Part shown: positions 36,690 through 49,116 of the stretch, piece after piece | Position numbering within the stretch: position 1 is the first letter of the stretch | Layout of the letters: the number at the start of each line of letters is the position of its first letter | Assembly: GCA_030035585.1 (NCBI GenBank) | Contig: CM057464.1 | Location: forward strand, 80,088,919-80,152,918 | DNA from: Dugong dugon | Taxonomy: Eukaryota > Chordata > Mammalia > Sirenia > Dugongidae | Length of the DNA: 64,000 nucleotides | Reading direction: 5' to 3' | The notes under the pieces: model-generated | What the model saw: the letters and a program-made list of their open reading frames with translations, nothing else | What the model was told of the DNA's origin: nothing | The model's database searches: none | Made by a program: the position numbers and the translations under genes

Positions 36690-37990
36690 TAAGTAAAAAC
36701 ATATGTTATGCTAATCACTGTTACACTTAGATGATAACACTGTCGAGGGGTTTAAACAATATCTTAATTAGTGGCATTAAATAACATCTCAAAATATTGC
36801 TGATTGATGCTTTAAAAAGTGACGACTTGTCATTTTGCACTGCGTGTTTCAAACATAAATAGATTTGGGAGGCAACAGAAAGGTCTTTTTATTAATTCCC
36901 TATGTGCAAGTGACTGACAATCATAAATAGAATTGAGAAATATCATGTCTGTGGAGAGGCAAGCACTTCTCCTCATCAGCAGTATTAGTTAGCTTGCCCC
37001 AGCCAATGGACAAAAGACTGTGAGCCTCAGGTCTTTTACACCGGCTTGGAACTCAGGTCCCCTGTTTTCCCTTTTCTGTCCTGGCCTCCCTCAATACCTA
37101 GAGAGACAGATGCCATTCACCAACAGACCAGACAGAATCTGCCCCAGCATTGGAACCAATGAAGACATAAAGGACATGATGAATAAGTAGAGCCTCATTC
37201 CCTTCATTGAACAGCATGTTGGAAGGGAAAATCCATCATGTTTGAATCTCTCAAACTCAAATTCCAACCTCAGCTGGAACACTTGCTAGCTAGGTGATAG
37301 GAGCCAAAATAGTCTGTTCCTCTTTCTTATCTGCATAGCCAGGTAGAGACCAGATCTTCAACACTTGCTCATTGTCAGTTGCAAAGCAGATATTGAATAG
37401 TGGAAGATAGTATTATAATTATACTTGAAACCAGGAATTTTGTTTTCTTTTCCAAAATATCCTGAGATGAGCTCTGAGTATCTCTGTTGTTTCCTGGCCA
37501 AAGCATTCCCTTCCTACTAATATCCTCCCCAAGCCTCATGACACTGGCCCAGATCATAAAACTTGATTACCACCTTAGGTCCTCTGGTTAGAATATCAAG
37601 TGTCTATCCTTACTCATATGATCACCTTAGAACTGATATCCTGTTCTGAACTTCATCTGTGCTGAAACCATGATCAGAAACTGACAACCACTCCCCAAAT
37701 GAATCTTACTTCCTGTATATCTAAAATGAAACCCTATAGCGGCCGATCAATTGGAAATAAACCGTCACCTTCCATCCTTATATATGACCAGCTGTCTAGA
37801 TTCTCCTGGCATCATGTCATCTATGTATCAAAGGCATCCTGAGCCATGTTTAAGTTAGTAATTCCTTGAGAACACTGTAGGTCAAGTCATCCAGTTTCTT
37901 TCTTAGGGGCCTCTCACTTCAGCCATGCTTATTTTTCAGTCATAGTTTATTTTACTTATTTATTTTATTTTTATTCTAGGATTCCACAAT
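36690..37990. other. No recognised feature
   Basis: 36950-37560 is GC-richer and might be an old LTR-type insertion, but I see no terminal repeats or frame to support that. Confidence 0.3.
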
Positions 37991-37997
37991 TCCATAG

Positions 37998-38199
37998 AAG
38001 CCCTGATGGTGCAGTTGTTAAGTGCTCAGCTGCTAACCAAAAGGTAGGCAATTCGAACCCACCAGCTGCTGCGTGAGAGAAAGATGTGGTAGTTTGCTTC
38101 TGTAAAGATTTACAGCCTCGGAAACCCTATGGGGCAGTTCTACTCTGTCACAGTGGGTCACTAGAGTTAGAATTGACTCACTGCAATGGATTTGGTTTG
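37998..38199 (+). repeat. AfroSINE, 'GAGAGAAAGATG' middle variant
   Basis: Head AAGCCCTGATGGTGCAGTTG, extra middle GAGAGAAAGATGTGGTAGTT and GTAAAGATTTACAGCC. Flanked by CCACAATTCCATAG and CCACACTTCCACAG, a probable target duplication. Confidence 0.9.
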
Positions 38200-38599
38200 A
38201 GCCACACTTCCACAGCTTATGTTGCTCTGGTCACAGTAGCCTTCACATCTAAGCCTCCCTAACTTATAATAAATTGATTAAAGTCTTTGTGACTACTTTT
38301 AATATCGGTGTTCTACAGACTTTCCTGGAATCTCAATAATTACGGTGAAGCTTTGGATAAGACATTTGTGGTAACATGGGTTATTTTATGTGGCCTTTTG
38401 CCTTGGTTCTTTGGAAAAACAGCTTGGCAGATTTTTCCTCTAAGCTCTTAGGAGTTACCTTTGCCCAAGTTTTCTATCTCAGAGGGTTTGTTACTTTTAT
38501 CAGGGTTGATTGACATTTCCTGAGCAAACTGTAAACAACTTGGTTTTATACTTTTTGTCTGGCCCTGGGCTGCAGTCTGCCCCGATATTGGTATGCATC

Positions 38600-39703
38600 T
38601 TGCAGGAATTGGTCAATATATTATGCAAATGAGGTGAGTGGTAGCCCACCTATGCCTACTATGCAAATGGAGTGTCTGTGGCCTACTGAGAAGGGACTGG
38701 TCAGTTGTAGCCCCACTGGAAGGGCTATGCCTTGAAACTGACAAGGAGTTGTGTATATATATTAAGCTAGCCCCACGGAGGTTTAGTCAGACAGAAAGAA
38801 GCAAGAAAAAAAGAAGCAGCAGGAAGAAAGCAGGAGAAAGCAAAGCTTCAAACCGGTTCTTCCTGGTTCAGCATGGCCAAGGAAGCAGAACAGACCCTAA
38901 TTTTCAAAATTTGGGTGAACTGGAATGATAACTGAAACAAGAAAAATTACAGGTCGAAGCTTTACTGGATACTTAGTCTCCTTCTTAGAAAAAAAGGGCA
39001 TCATACACGTTGCATAGCAACCAATTCTCTTGCTCGTTGGATTTGGAATAGAGTTAGCTCCTTAAAAGATGGCAGCTGATCCCACCTCTTTGAACTTGTG
39101 TTGCTCTCCATAGCCCTGCCAATAATCCAGTGTCAAGTATCAGGCTCCTGAAAGTTTTCACAATGCCTCTTACGAGTCTCCTATTCCAGGGCTTTGACCC
39201 ATAATTTTTCCTGTTCTAGTTACCGTTCTGGATCATCCAAACTTTAAAAGTTCGCGTTTGTTCTGGTTTCATTTCATCGTCTATGACTGAACTGGTTCAA
39301 ACCAGTTCGAAGCCTTAGGAGAAGAAGCAGAGAGAGAGAGAGAGAGGGGGCAAGAAACCTCTTAAAAGATCTGTAACACTGGTCAAGGGCTATAACACTG
39401 AAGACAGTGGGAGGTCTGGAAGAAGCCCAGCATCAGAGCCTGCAGCAATAGATGCCAGGGTCAAGAGGAGCCTATCCTGAGGGGGCTGAGAGTAACCTGT
39501 CCTCAGAGGGCCATGAGGAGCACGCCCTTGGGGGGCTTCCTGATCTTGATTCCTGAGTTGTAGCCTGTTGTTCCTGATCCCAAGTTGTACCATGTTCCTT
39601 AATAAATCACTTATCTGTAAGTATGGCCTGTGAGTTCTGTGTAATCACTGCAACAGATTATTGAACTCAGCAGAGAAGTACAGAGCGCTGTGAGAGGGGT
39701 TGC
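38600..39703 (+). repeat. ERV-L-like LTR (left edge uncertain)
   Basis: Old endogenous retrovirus LTR inferred from its order of signals: two octamer motifs ATGCAAAT (38623-38630, 38661-38668), a TATA-like GTATATATATTA (38753-38764), AATAAA (39601-39606), and a primer-binding-site-like sequence right after it. The GA-rich run at 39330-39352 lies inside. No gag, pol or env frame follows. The unnamed repeat begins about 80 bp later. I could not fix the left TG end. Confidence 0.5.
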
Positions 39704-39720
39704 TGGTGTCAGAATTGGTA
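39704..39720 (+). other. tRNA-Leu-type primer-binding site
   Basis: TGGTGTCAGAATTGGTA starts with TGGTGTCAGAA, the complement of a tRNA-Leu 3' end, as used by ERV-L elements. It supports the LTR call and its orientation. Confidence 0.55.
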
Positions 39721-39796
39721 ACAAGTTTTGAGAATGGAGGTATATCTGACTTCCATCTCATAGGGATTAGCCTTGGGCTGATCCTGGGTATTATCT

Positions 39797-40350
39797 GCCT
39801 TAGACTGGGTTCTCTAGAGAAGCAAAACCAGTAAAGCATATAAATATATATACAGAGAGAGATTTATATCAAGGAAATGGCTCACATGGTTGTAAAGGCT
39901 GGCACATCCCAAGTCCATGGGTCAGGACAGAGGCTTCTCCTGATTCACATAGCTGCAGGGGCTGGCGAACCCAAGATTGGCAGATCAGACAGCAGGGCTC
40001 TTGCTCACAGGCTAAAAAGATTGGCAAATCCCAAGACTGCAGGTAAGCTGCTAGCTCAAGCTTCAAGAGCCAGAGGTCAGATGAACAGGAGCCAGCTGCA
40101 GGATCCAGAGTGAGCAAAAGCCCACGAGCCTTGCCAGAAAGGCCACCTATATTGAATTCAGGCCACACCCCAAGGAAACAACTGATTGGCTACTTAGATC
40201 AGATCCATCATGGAGGTGATCACACTATATCAAATCTCATCATGGAAGTGATCACATATCATCATATGACTGCCAAACTATGTTATAACTGCCAGACCAC
40301 TGAGAATCATGGCCCAGCCAAGTCGACACATGACCTTAACAATCACATTA
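39797..40350 (+). repeat. Unnamed ~0.6-kb interspersed repeat, copy 2
   Basis: Matches copy 1 (16321-17000) from CTTAGACTGGGTTCTCTAGA to AAGTCGACACATGACCTTAA, but holds two of the ~60-bp internal units (from 39952 and 40011) instead of three. The AT microsatellite is reduced to TATAAATATATATA. Confidence 0.75.
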
Positions 40351-40359
40351 TCCCTCCCG

Positions 40360-41320
40360 AAGTTAGACAGGTTCAGATGCTATTACTACTACTACCCCTA
40401 CCATTTTACAGCAATTATCTAAAAAATCCAAATTTTAAGTATTTTTAAGTAAAGGATGTATTACACATCCTTATATCTGTTCACATATGCATTACCATTC
40501 ATTTAAAGACCCACAAGTTCCAACAGAAACCAAAATAACTAATACATGGCTTCTTTCCTGAAAAAGCCTAAATATTGCTGATGAAAACTAACATAACAAC
40601 CATAACTAAACTGAAGATAACAATGAGTTATGAACAATATTCTAGAGGAACAGGATTAAAGGGAAAAATAAATCTTCATGCGTTTCTTTTTTTAAGTCTA
40701 CAATGGGAAGTGAAATTTGAATTGGTCTTCAGAGTACGCATTCTGGTAAACTGGACAACAGACATATTCCTAAGGATCAAGTGAAAACTACGTGCAACTG
40801 TATGACCAGGATTGAGGGATGCTTGGTGATAAAATAGGGTTGAATACAGGTTCCTGGGTGATGGCACCCAGGACGGCAAGTGACTTTAGGTAACACAATA
40901 CAAGTTGAATACTATAGTAAGAATGCTTAGGATTTTAGACCTTTTCTTATAGGAAATGAAGAATCTTTGTGACTTTTTAAAGCACCACAATGAAAAAGGT
41001 CATATTTGTGTTTAAAGAAAACAACTCTGAAGATAATGTGGAAGAAGGATGAGAAGGAATAGAGATTAGAAAGATGTAGTCCATTGTAAATAGTACTGCA
41101 TGAGTACAAAAAGTGATGATAAGGGCATAAACTAAAGCAATAATAGTGAGCTGAGAGAAGAGGCTGAGTAGGAGAACTTTGTAGGCAGAATTCATAGTAC
41201 CGTTATTAATGAGTGGAAATGGGGAGAAAGGGAAAATAAAGTTTACTCTGAAGTTTAGAAATCTAAATGAATATAATTTCATGCATAAGATGTGAATCAG
41301 AGAAGCAGAAGCTTAAGAGG
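40360..41320. other. No recognised feature
   Basis: Unique-looking AT-rich sequence. Short frames on both strands have no support. Confidence 0.35.
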
Positions 41321-41329
41321 CAAGGATCT

Positions 41330-41481
41330 TCTTCTGGTCGACACAGACAGAAAGGCTTCCCCTAAAGCCGGCACCTTGAAATCACACTTCTACCCTCCTA
41401 AACTGTGAGAAAATAAATGTCTGTTTGTTAAAGCCACCCACTTGTGATATTTTTGTTATAGCAGCACTAGATAACTAAGAC
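41330..41481 (+). repeat. MaLR/ERVL-type LTR, 3' part only
   Basis: Shares the 3' half of the LTR at 18458-18836: CTCCTAAACTGTGAGAAAATAAATG, the GCCACCCACTTGTGATATTT block, and the end TAACTAAGACA. Confidence 0.7.
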
Positions 41482-41889
41482 AATGCCTCGCTTTGCTAAC
41501 AGCAAGAAGTTGCTTAGAGTGTCTTTTTTCTTAGCAACACAACAGAGAGTGAGGAATTCACCACAGCAAGGTAGCCCAGAATTACGGGTATGCTACCTTT
41601 TCTACTTTTCTTGGATTAAAGTACTGTGTAGAAAGAAAATAGTAGTACCCGATTGCCCACTCTGGAAACATTCAAGGAAATGTTCCCTTCCTCACAATTG
41701 CACACTGGTTCTGTATTTTGGCAATCTTGAAAGCTACTCAAGATTTTAGCACTGCAGGCCATTCTACTATTGCCTACCACACTTTTTCTCTACATAAAGA
41801 GATGAGAACAGATTTTCTTTTAAAGATCCTTTCCAGCTGTGTGTTTCAATGATTTCATCAGTATGAGTACTTTCCACATCTGGGCAACT

Positions 41890-42044
41890 ACTAACAACAA
41901 CAACAACAAAATCCAACTCGTTCTGACTCATAGTGATCCTATAGGACAGAGTAGAACCTCCCCACAGGGTTTCCAAGGAGTGGCTGGTGGATTCAAACTG
42001 CCAGCCTTTTGGTTAGCAGCCTGAGCTCTTAACCACTGCTCGTG
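41890..42044 (-). repeat. AfroSINE with target duplication
   Basis: The tail is (CAA)n-TCCAACTCGTTCTGAC and the head complement ends TTAACCACTGCTC. GCAACTAC occurs on both sides. Confidence 0.9.
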
Positions 42045-42049
42045 CAACT

Positions 42050-43230
42050 ACCACTAAGGATTTATTTTAATGCCAGATGTTATTAAATATTAGGAGTACA
42101 AAGAAAACAATGAAGAATGCATCTTTATATAAGGCTAGTTATTTAACTTGGTGCTGGCTATCATTTTATTTTTGATGGGACCACCTAAAATACAGTTTAT
42201 AAGGATGGGGAAATAATTAAATTAAGAATATTTTCAAAATTAATTAAGAAAATATATTTCCATTTAAACCTATAACCTTCAATTTTTAATTTCTGTTTTA
42301 AACCATTGATTTATGGTAACTCTTCTCTATTTATGATAACACTATAAAAATAGGTATTCTGATCTATTATATTCTTTACATGTTTTAAATGATCATAGTA
42401 AAAATAATATATGGGAAGTAGCATACTTTCTTCTTACTATGACTAGGGTAGTCATTAAAGGATGAGAAACTGATCTTTTCTCTTTTGTAGAAACCACTTT
42501 AGAGGATGGAATAAAAATGCCATTGGGGAAAATTAATATTTTAGATATATCTCAGTGGAAAGAAAAGTGTACTTTTTTTGGTTCAATTTTCAGAGAATCT
42601 ACTGAGTCCCAATTACCTGTGGCAGAACATTGTTTCATTCTTGTGAGTTCCCTAGTTAGGCCAAACACATAATGTCTTAATTTTTACAAATATATGATAT
42701 AGAGTGAACAGATTGCTTATGTATTTAATCTACCTTTCCACATTCAGTTTATATTTTCAATAAAAGTAGTGCTTAAATAAAAATGGCCATTGTCATAATT
42801 TTATAGAATATATCAAATTTAAATATTTGTTTAGTTTTGAATTTTGCTTACATTATTTTATGACAAACTGCTGATAGGCAATATAGTGTTAAATTATCAA
42901 ACTTCCTTTTTTGTCAAGAATATATTTCTATGCCTATTTCTCATGAAATCAATGATAAAACAAAATATTTGTATAGCCTTATATATATGGGATAAAATAT
43001 GCAAACACAGGACAATCCCATGCTATTTTAGAAATACTTCTCATTCTGTGTTTAAAATAGATGAAATGCGCTATAAATATAACAATTATATAGTTACATT
43101 ATCCCTATAAGACAAATTAATTGGAAAAAAAAATTGAATAAGAAATCAGCCATACATATGGAAGAACACATATAGATAGGCAGGCAGATTTTTCCATAAC
43201 AGTTACTTTACTGACCAAATTCTGTAAACT
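42050..43230. other. AT-rich sequence without a recognised feature
   Basis: Nothing supported on either strand. Confidence 0.4.
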
Positions 43231-43231
43231 T

Positions 43232-43484
43232 CTTTATGGCAGGGGTTAACAAACACTTTCTGCAAAGGCCAGGCAGTAAGTATTATAGGCTTTCCAGGTA
43301 ACATGGTCTCTTTCACATCTACTCAACTTTGCTGCTAAAGTGTGAAAGCAGCTGTAGACAGTAAGTAAACACAGGACCAAGGCTGTGTTCCAATACAACT
43401 TTATTAAAACAAAACAAGATAAAAAATAGGCAGTGGGCAAGATTTAGTCCTGGAAACTGTACTTTGCCAACTCTGCTTTAGGGG
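43232..43484 (+). repeat. hAT-Charlie non-autonomous relic (MER3-like)
   Basis: Starts GCAGGGGTTAACAAACACTT and ends with the inverse-like TTTGCCAACTCTGC. The core GTTCCAATACAACTTTATTA is typical of these 'CAGGGGTCGGCAAAC' elements. The exact subfamily name is from memory and uncertain. Confidence 0.65.
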
Positions 43485-43634
43485 CATTATAAAATTTTGG
43501 AGTGATATGAGCGTTCTTAAAGACGTAGAATGACATTTTGACATTCTCCCTGATTCTGGTTTCCCCTATGATACAGGTTAATGTAAGAGAACTCTTACAT
43601 CTAAATTTTGAAAAAAGATAATTTAAAAGAACAA

Positions 43635-43805
43635 AATTATAGTAATCAAGACAGCTTGGTATTGGAAAACAGACAGACACATAGATCAATGAAAAATAAT
43701 AAAGATCCCAGAAAGAAGTATACACTGGCAATTGATTTTTGACGTGGTGTGAAAGTAATTCACTGAATAAGGGATAGTGTTTTAAGCACGTGGTGCTGGT
43801 GCAAT
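43635..43805 (+). repeat. Old L1 ORF2 fragment
   Basis: Reads as a degenerate TAWYWKTDRHIDQ-like peptide followed by a relic of the IDFDVV...KFGDSVLS-type region. About 170 bp, no intact frame. Confidence 0.6.
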
Positions 43806-44189
43806 TGTATAATTAAGTCTTCTTATTTCCCTTTCCTCCATTGCCAGATAATTTTAAGATGAAGAGTCTGAAAATAAGAAGATTGACTAGATTGCATGGT
43901 ACCTGTCAGCTAAGGAGTAGGAAATAAAGGTTATTTGCTAAATAAGTAAGACGTTTTTGGAGTATGTGTTGAAAATTATTAGAAAAATTAAATAGGAAAA
44001 ATCACTGTGGAAAACATTTTGGGAATCTAGCTCAAAATGAATTAAGGATCAATTAGAAGAATTAAGGGCTCCACTGAGGGTAGTCATAAGGATTTTAGTG
44101 CAACAAGCCATTAGTATGAGTGTTGAGAAAGTGCACGCTGGGAATTGGCAAATACAGTAGTCTTAATTATCAACGATTTGCTCCTCAAG

Positions 44190-44660
44190 ATCTTTTTTCC
44201 ATCACATGTCTCACTCTACCCTTTAAAAGCAAGAGATTGACACAGAGGGGTGACTTTATCTTCTAGCTACTGAGTGTGTTTTGTCAATGGGACATACCAA
44301 CAGAAGACTATGAGGCTGTAAGAAAGTGAGGTTGAATATGAATCTCCTGGTCTCTTTCCTGCTGATTTGCCTTGGGTTGGTTGTTTCTTTCTCTTAAAGG
44401 CCATAGCTGCTGTCATCTGACAGGTTTCTTTTTTAGCCTGTGAGTTTTGATAACTGCTCTTTTCTTCATTCTTTCAGATCTAAGGGTAGTAATGAACTTC
44501 TACCATTACTAGTCCGTTAAGGACTGTACTATCCCTATGCGTTGTCCTTAAGCCCTACTTGTATCTTTGTAAATAATCCCTTTATTAAACTTTGCCCAAC
44601 TACTCAATTGAAGTATGTTAACTCCCCCTGATGTGACTCTAACTGACATGGTTGGTAAAC
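44190..44660 (+). repeat. Probable ancient interspersed repeat, family not named
   Basis: The part from CCTTGGGTTGGTTGTTTCTT through TTTGTAAATAATCCCTTTAT-TAAACTTTGCCC to CTAACTGACATGG looks like a known old mammalian repeat 3' end. I cannot assign it firmly. Confidence 0.4.
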
Positions 44661-44739
44661 TCATTGGAGAATACTAGAAAGTACCTTGTAAATGATTAAA
44701 TATTATTTGTAAAATAATTAGGAACTTCCAGAAATTCAA

Positions 44740-45360
44740 GCCAGATTCAAGATGTGGAAGGAGGGATATAACTGCTGATGTCAGACAGATCCTGGCTGAA
44801 AGCAGAGAACACCAGAAAGACGTTTACTTATGTTTTATTAGCTATGCAAAGGCATTTGACTGTGTGGATCATAACAAATTATGGATAACACTGTGAAGAA
44901 TGGGAATTCCAGAATGCTTAATTGCGCTCATGGAGAATGTGTACATAGACCAAGAGGCAGTCATTCAAAAAGAACAAGGGGATACTGAGTGGTTTAAAAT
45001 CAGAAAAGGTGTGTGTCAGGGTTGTATCCTTTCACCATATTTCTTCAATCAGAATGCCAATCAAATGATCCAAGAAGCTGGACTGCACAAAGAAGAACGT
45101 GGCATCAGGACTGGAGAAAGACTCATCAACAACCTGCGATATGCAGATGACACAAACTTGCTTGCTGAAAGTAAAGACAACTTGGAGCATTTACTGATGA
45201 AGATCAAAGATTACAGCTTTCAGTAAGGATTATACCTTAACATAAAGAAAACAAAAATCCTCACAACTGGACTCATAAACAACATCATGATAAATGGAGA
45301 AAAGATTGAAGTTGTGCAGCATTTCATTTTACACGGACCCACAATCAATGCCCATGGAAG
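44740..45360 (+). pseudogene. Broken RTE reverse-transcriptase remnant
   Basis: The longest open piece is 44900-45226, with the finger/palm motif KGVCQGCILSPYFFNQ and YADD at 45140-45151. A TGA at about 44894 and a TAA at 45224-45226 break the frame, and the C-terminal half lies 11 kb away beyond the inserts. It is a relic of the LINE that probably mobilised the AfroSINEs, since they share its 3' tail. Confidence 0.85.
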
Positions 45361-47678
45361 CAGCAGTCAAGTTATCAACCATAGTACAGGCATACCTTGA
45401 AGGTACTGCAGGTTTGGTTCCAGACCACTGCTATTAAGCAAGTCACACAAATTATTTGGTTTCCCAGTGCATATAAAAGTTATGTTTACACTACTGTAGT
45501 CTTTTAAATGCAACAGCATTATGTCTTAAAAAAAAAAAGTACATACCTTAATTAAAAACTCCATTATTGCTAAAAAATGTTATCATCAGAGCCTTCAGCA
45601 AGTTGTAATCTTATTGCTAGTGGAGGATCTGGCCTTGATGTTGATGGCTGCTGACTGATAAGGGTGGTGGTTGTTGAAGGTTGGGGTGGCTGTGGCAATT
45701 TCTTAAAATAAGAAGACACTGAAGTTTGCCACATCGATTGACTCTTCCCTTCATGAACGATTACTCTGTAGCATGTAATCATGCATTTACCCACAGTAGA
45801 ACTTCTTTCACAATTGGAGTCAGTCCTCTCAAACTCTGCTGCTGCTTTCTTAACTAACTTTAAGTAATATTCTAAATCCTTTGCTGTCATTTCAACAATG
45901 TTCACAGCATCTTCACCAGTAGTATATTCCATCTCAAGAAAACACTTTCTTTGCTAATCCACAAGAAACAACTCCACATCACTTTAAATTTTATCATAAG
46001 GGTCAACTTCCGGCAAAATGGCTCTCTAGGCAGAAGCACCATGCCGTCCCTCCACAGCAAAGATCCGAAAAACTAAGCCAAACAGAAAACATCAATCCTG
46101 AAACCCTAAAACATCAATTGAAGAGATAATGAACTCAGCCAAGCACCAAATGGAGAGAGAAAACTGACAGAGAATGGAGAGCAAGGAGAGATTCATGCAG
46201 AGGTCCCCTACCAGCTAACGCAGTGTGGATCTGCCATCATAGACTCCTATCAGAGACCAGTAAATAGGGGGTACAAGAAAGCAGCTACACGGAGCTTCCA
46301 GCAGGAAACAACAGAACCAGTAATTTGCAATATATGCTTTCCCACCCCCCCCACCCTTTTTCAACCCCACTCGGCCTCCTATGCTTCCCAGGGCCACATT
46401 CTCTTGTCCAGGAAGCACCAGCTGCTTGGATTCTAACCGCCCACACTGGCCAGCTCCCTGAGTGCCATTTGTTGGCTGCTGGTGTTGCTTTTTTCCGCTT
46501 CTTTTGACTTCTTCCTTACCTCTCACCACCTCCTCTACCTTTCATTCAAATACCTGGCTCCAGGCACCATCTTTGCTTCTTCCTAAAGGGCTGTGGAGCT
46601 CCGTTCAAGTGTGGAACTGCTTCCCAGTCTGGGCTGCCAAGCTGGTGCGATACCGTGGCTCTTATTTGTTTGTTTGTTTTGAATTGTTTGCTTGTTTTCT
46701 TTTCCTTTTCTCGAGTTGGGAGCCCGTTCTGGCCGGGCGGTGTTGTGCAGCTTGGGACCTATCCCCTCAGCTTGTGGAGACATGCAGAGGGATCCCTGAG
46801 AGCATTTCTTTTTCGTGTTTTTTTTTTTTTCTGTTTTTTTGAGGGCTTTTCTTCTTCTTTTTTTTTAAATTTGTTTTGTTGCCGTTTCCCTCTTTATCCC
46901 TTTTTGTCTTTCTTCATTACTTAGTTTCTTGTCTCTCTACCTTCCTTTTCTTCCTGTTCCTGAATACTTGGTGCTGAATACTTCTAAGCCTTCTAGCCAG
47001 GTTGTACTGCAACACCCAAGAACAAATTCTCCAGACCTCGTAGCTGCACTGGTGGGATCCCTGGGAGCTTTGCTGTTCTTTTCCTTTCTAATTTTTATTT
47101 ATTCATTCTTTTCTTTTATTCTTCTTTCCCATTTTGTTTTTCTCCATTTCATAGTCTCTCATTTCTCCACTCCAATGGCAAGCTCCCCTAGCACTCTTTT
47201 TTGTTTGTTTGTATGTTTTTGGTTCCTGTTCCTCTCTCCTCTCTCCCATATCCATCTTAGCTCCATACATAACAATCTCCCCCCTCCATCCTGCCTACCT
47301 GCACCGTGCACTTAACATCATACCACCAAGCAGCACAGGTATGGCCTACCAGTACCTGCCCTGCACTGATTACCGACCTGCCCTGATGACTGTAGTCAGT
47401 GCCACAAACAACCCATCCCAGTAACTCCTCTTCAGCTAGACCTGCCCAGCCGTAACATATCTGAGTGAATGACCCTGCCAGTTGGAGAAGGAGGCGAAAA
47501 GTATTGTGCACACAGACTAGCAAACAACAAAGAACACACAACCCGCCTTCTCAGACATAGCCAAATTTAAAAAAAAGGATGAAACAAACAAATCTACAAT
47601 CAATAAACAAGAAAAAATAACTGCCGAATTCCCCAAAGACATCAGACAATATGAAAACATTTACAAAAACAGGACAGG

Positions 47679-48655
47679 ATGGTTCCAGTAGGCATCCAAA
47701 ATAAAACACCACATGACTTTCCAGTGGAAGAAAAGGCACTAGAATTACCTGATAGGGAATTCAAATCTTTAATACTAAGAATTATCCAAGAGTGGAAGCA
47801 AAAAGCAGCCAAAAATGAGGAAAAAATAGACAAATTCACAGAAAAGGCAGAAAAGCTCATGGAAAATACAGGCAAAAAAAAAAAAAAAAATGGAAGAATT
47901 CAGGAAAATAATTCAGGAACAAACTGCCATGATAAATTCACAACTGGAAATTATACAAAAACAACAACCAGAAATCCAAAAGATAAACAACAAGATTTCA
48001 GAAATGGACGGTGTCATAGAAGGAGAAGCAGATTTGAAAAGGTGGAAGACATGATTAGTGAAATTGAAAACAAAAACTTGAAAACAATTCTGTTCGAGGA
48101 AAACTCAGGAAAAGAAAAAAGAAAGAAAGAAAAATGAAGAGAGCCTGAGAGTTATGTGGGATACAATCAAAATCAAAAATCTACGAGTGATTGGAGTTCT
48201 AGAACGGGGGGAAAACAGAAAACACAGAGAGGATCATTGAAGAACTACCGACAGAAAACTTCCCCAATATCATGAAAGATGAAAAGCTGGCCATACAAGA
48301 AGCTCAACGAACCCCATATAGGATAGACCCCAAAAGAAAATCACCAAGGCATATCATAATCACACTCGCCAAAACCAAAGACAAACAAAGAATCCTGAGA
48401 GCAACTCGTCAAAAACAAGAAGTCACATACAGAGGAGAAACAATAAGAGTAAGCTCAGATTATTCAGCAGAAACCATGCAGGCAAGAAGGCAATGGGATG
48501 ATATATATAAAACCTTGAAAGAAAAAAAATTGCCAGCCAAGAATAATATATCCTGCAAAACTCTCGTTCAAATATGATGGTGAAATTAGGACATTTCCAG
48601 ATAAACAGAAATTAAGGGAATATATAAAAACCATCCAAACTTACAAGAATTATTA
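47679..48655 (+). pseudogene. L1 ORF1 remnant with poly-A frameshift
   Basis: MVPVGIQNKTPHDFPVEEKA opens at 47679 and stays in frame to an A17-like run (47873-47890). There the coiled-coil part moves to another frame (e.g. IQKINNKISEMDGVIEGE, about 47975-48030). The RNA-recognition part is open at 48272-48577 (PKRKSPRHIIITLAKTKDKQ, then SAETMQARRQWDDIYK). A further shift follows near the CTD (ISCKTLVQI). Apart from these it is fairly complete, which marks a comparatively young copy. Confidence 0.87.
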
Positions 48656-49116
48656 AAGGGAGTTCTTAGATCTAAGAACAACTTCAGCTCACCGGCTGAA
48701 TCTAGGATGCAGGATCGTACCAGCCAGATACCAGTCTAGGAAATGAACTCTCGAGGACTATCCAAAACCAAAAGAAATAGAACAGGAAATCAGAACAGTT
48801 AATCTGTAAATGACAACAACATCAGAACAATAAAAGCAGGAATAAATGGTGTAGGTATAGAACCTTCTAATGGAGAGGAAAGCAAGGTGATACCAAGTAA
48901 TGGTAGACTGCGTCAAACTTAGAAAGATAAGGATAAATTTTATGGTAACCACAAAGAAAGCTAACAAACTTACTTATAAAAATAAAGAGGAAAAACATAA
49001 AGTCTCAGCAAAAACAAAACCTACAAAAACAAAAGAAATGAAGAAAAGTAATTCAGCACTGGAGAGTAAGATGAACAAAGAAAACGCCAGCACCACAAAA
49101 AAAAAGCACTATAAAA

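Noticed and set aside
46462-47315. Several 70-128 codon frames rich in Phe, Leu and Ser
   Set aside because: They are translations of the pyrimidine-rich L1 5' UTR. They look like membrane proteins only because T-rich codons encode hydrophobic residues.
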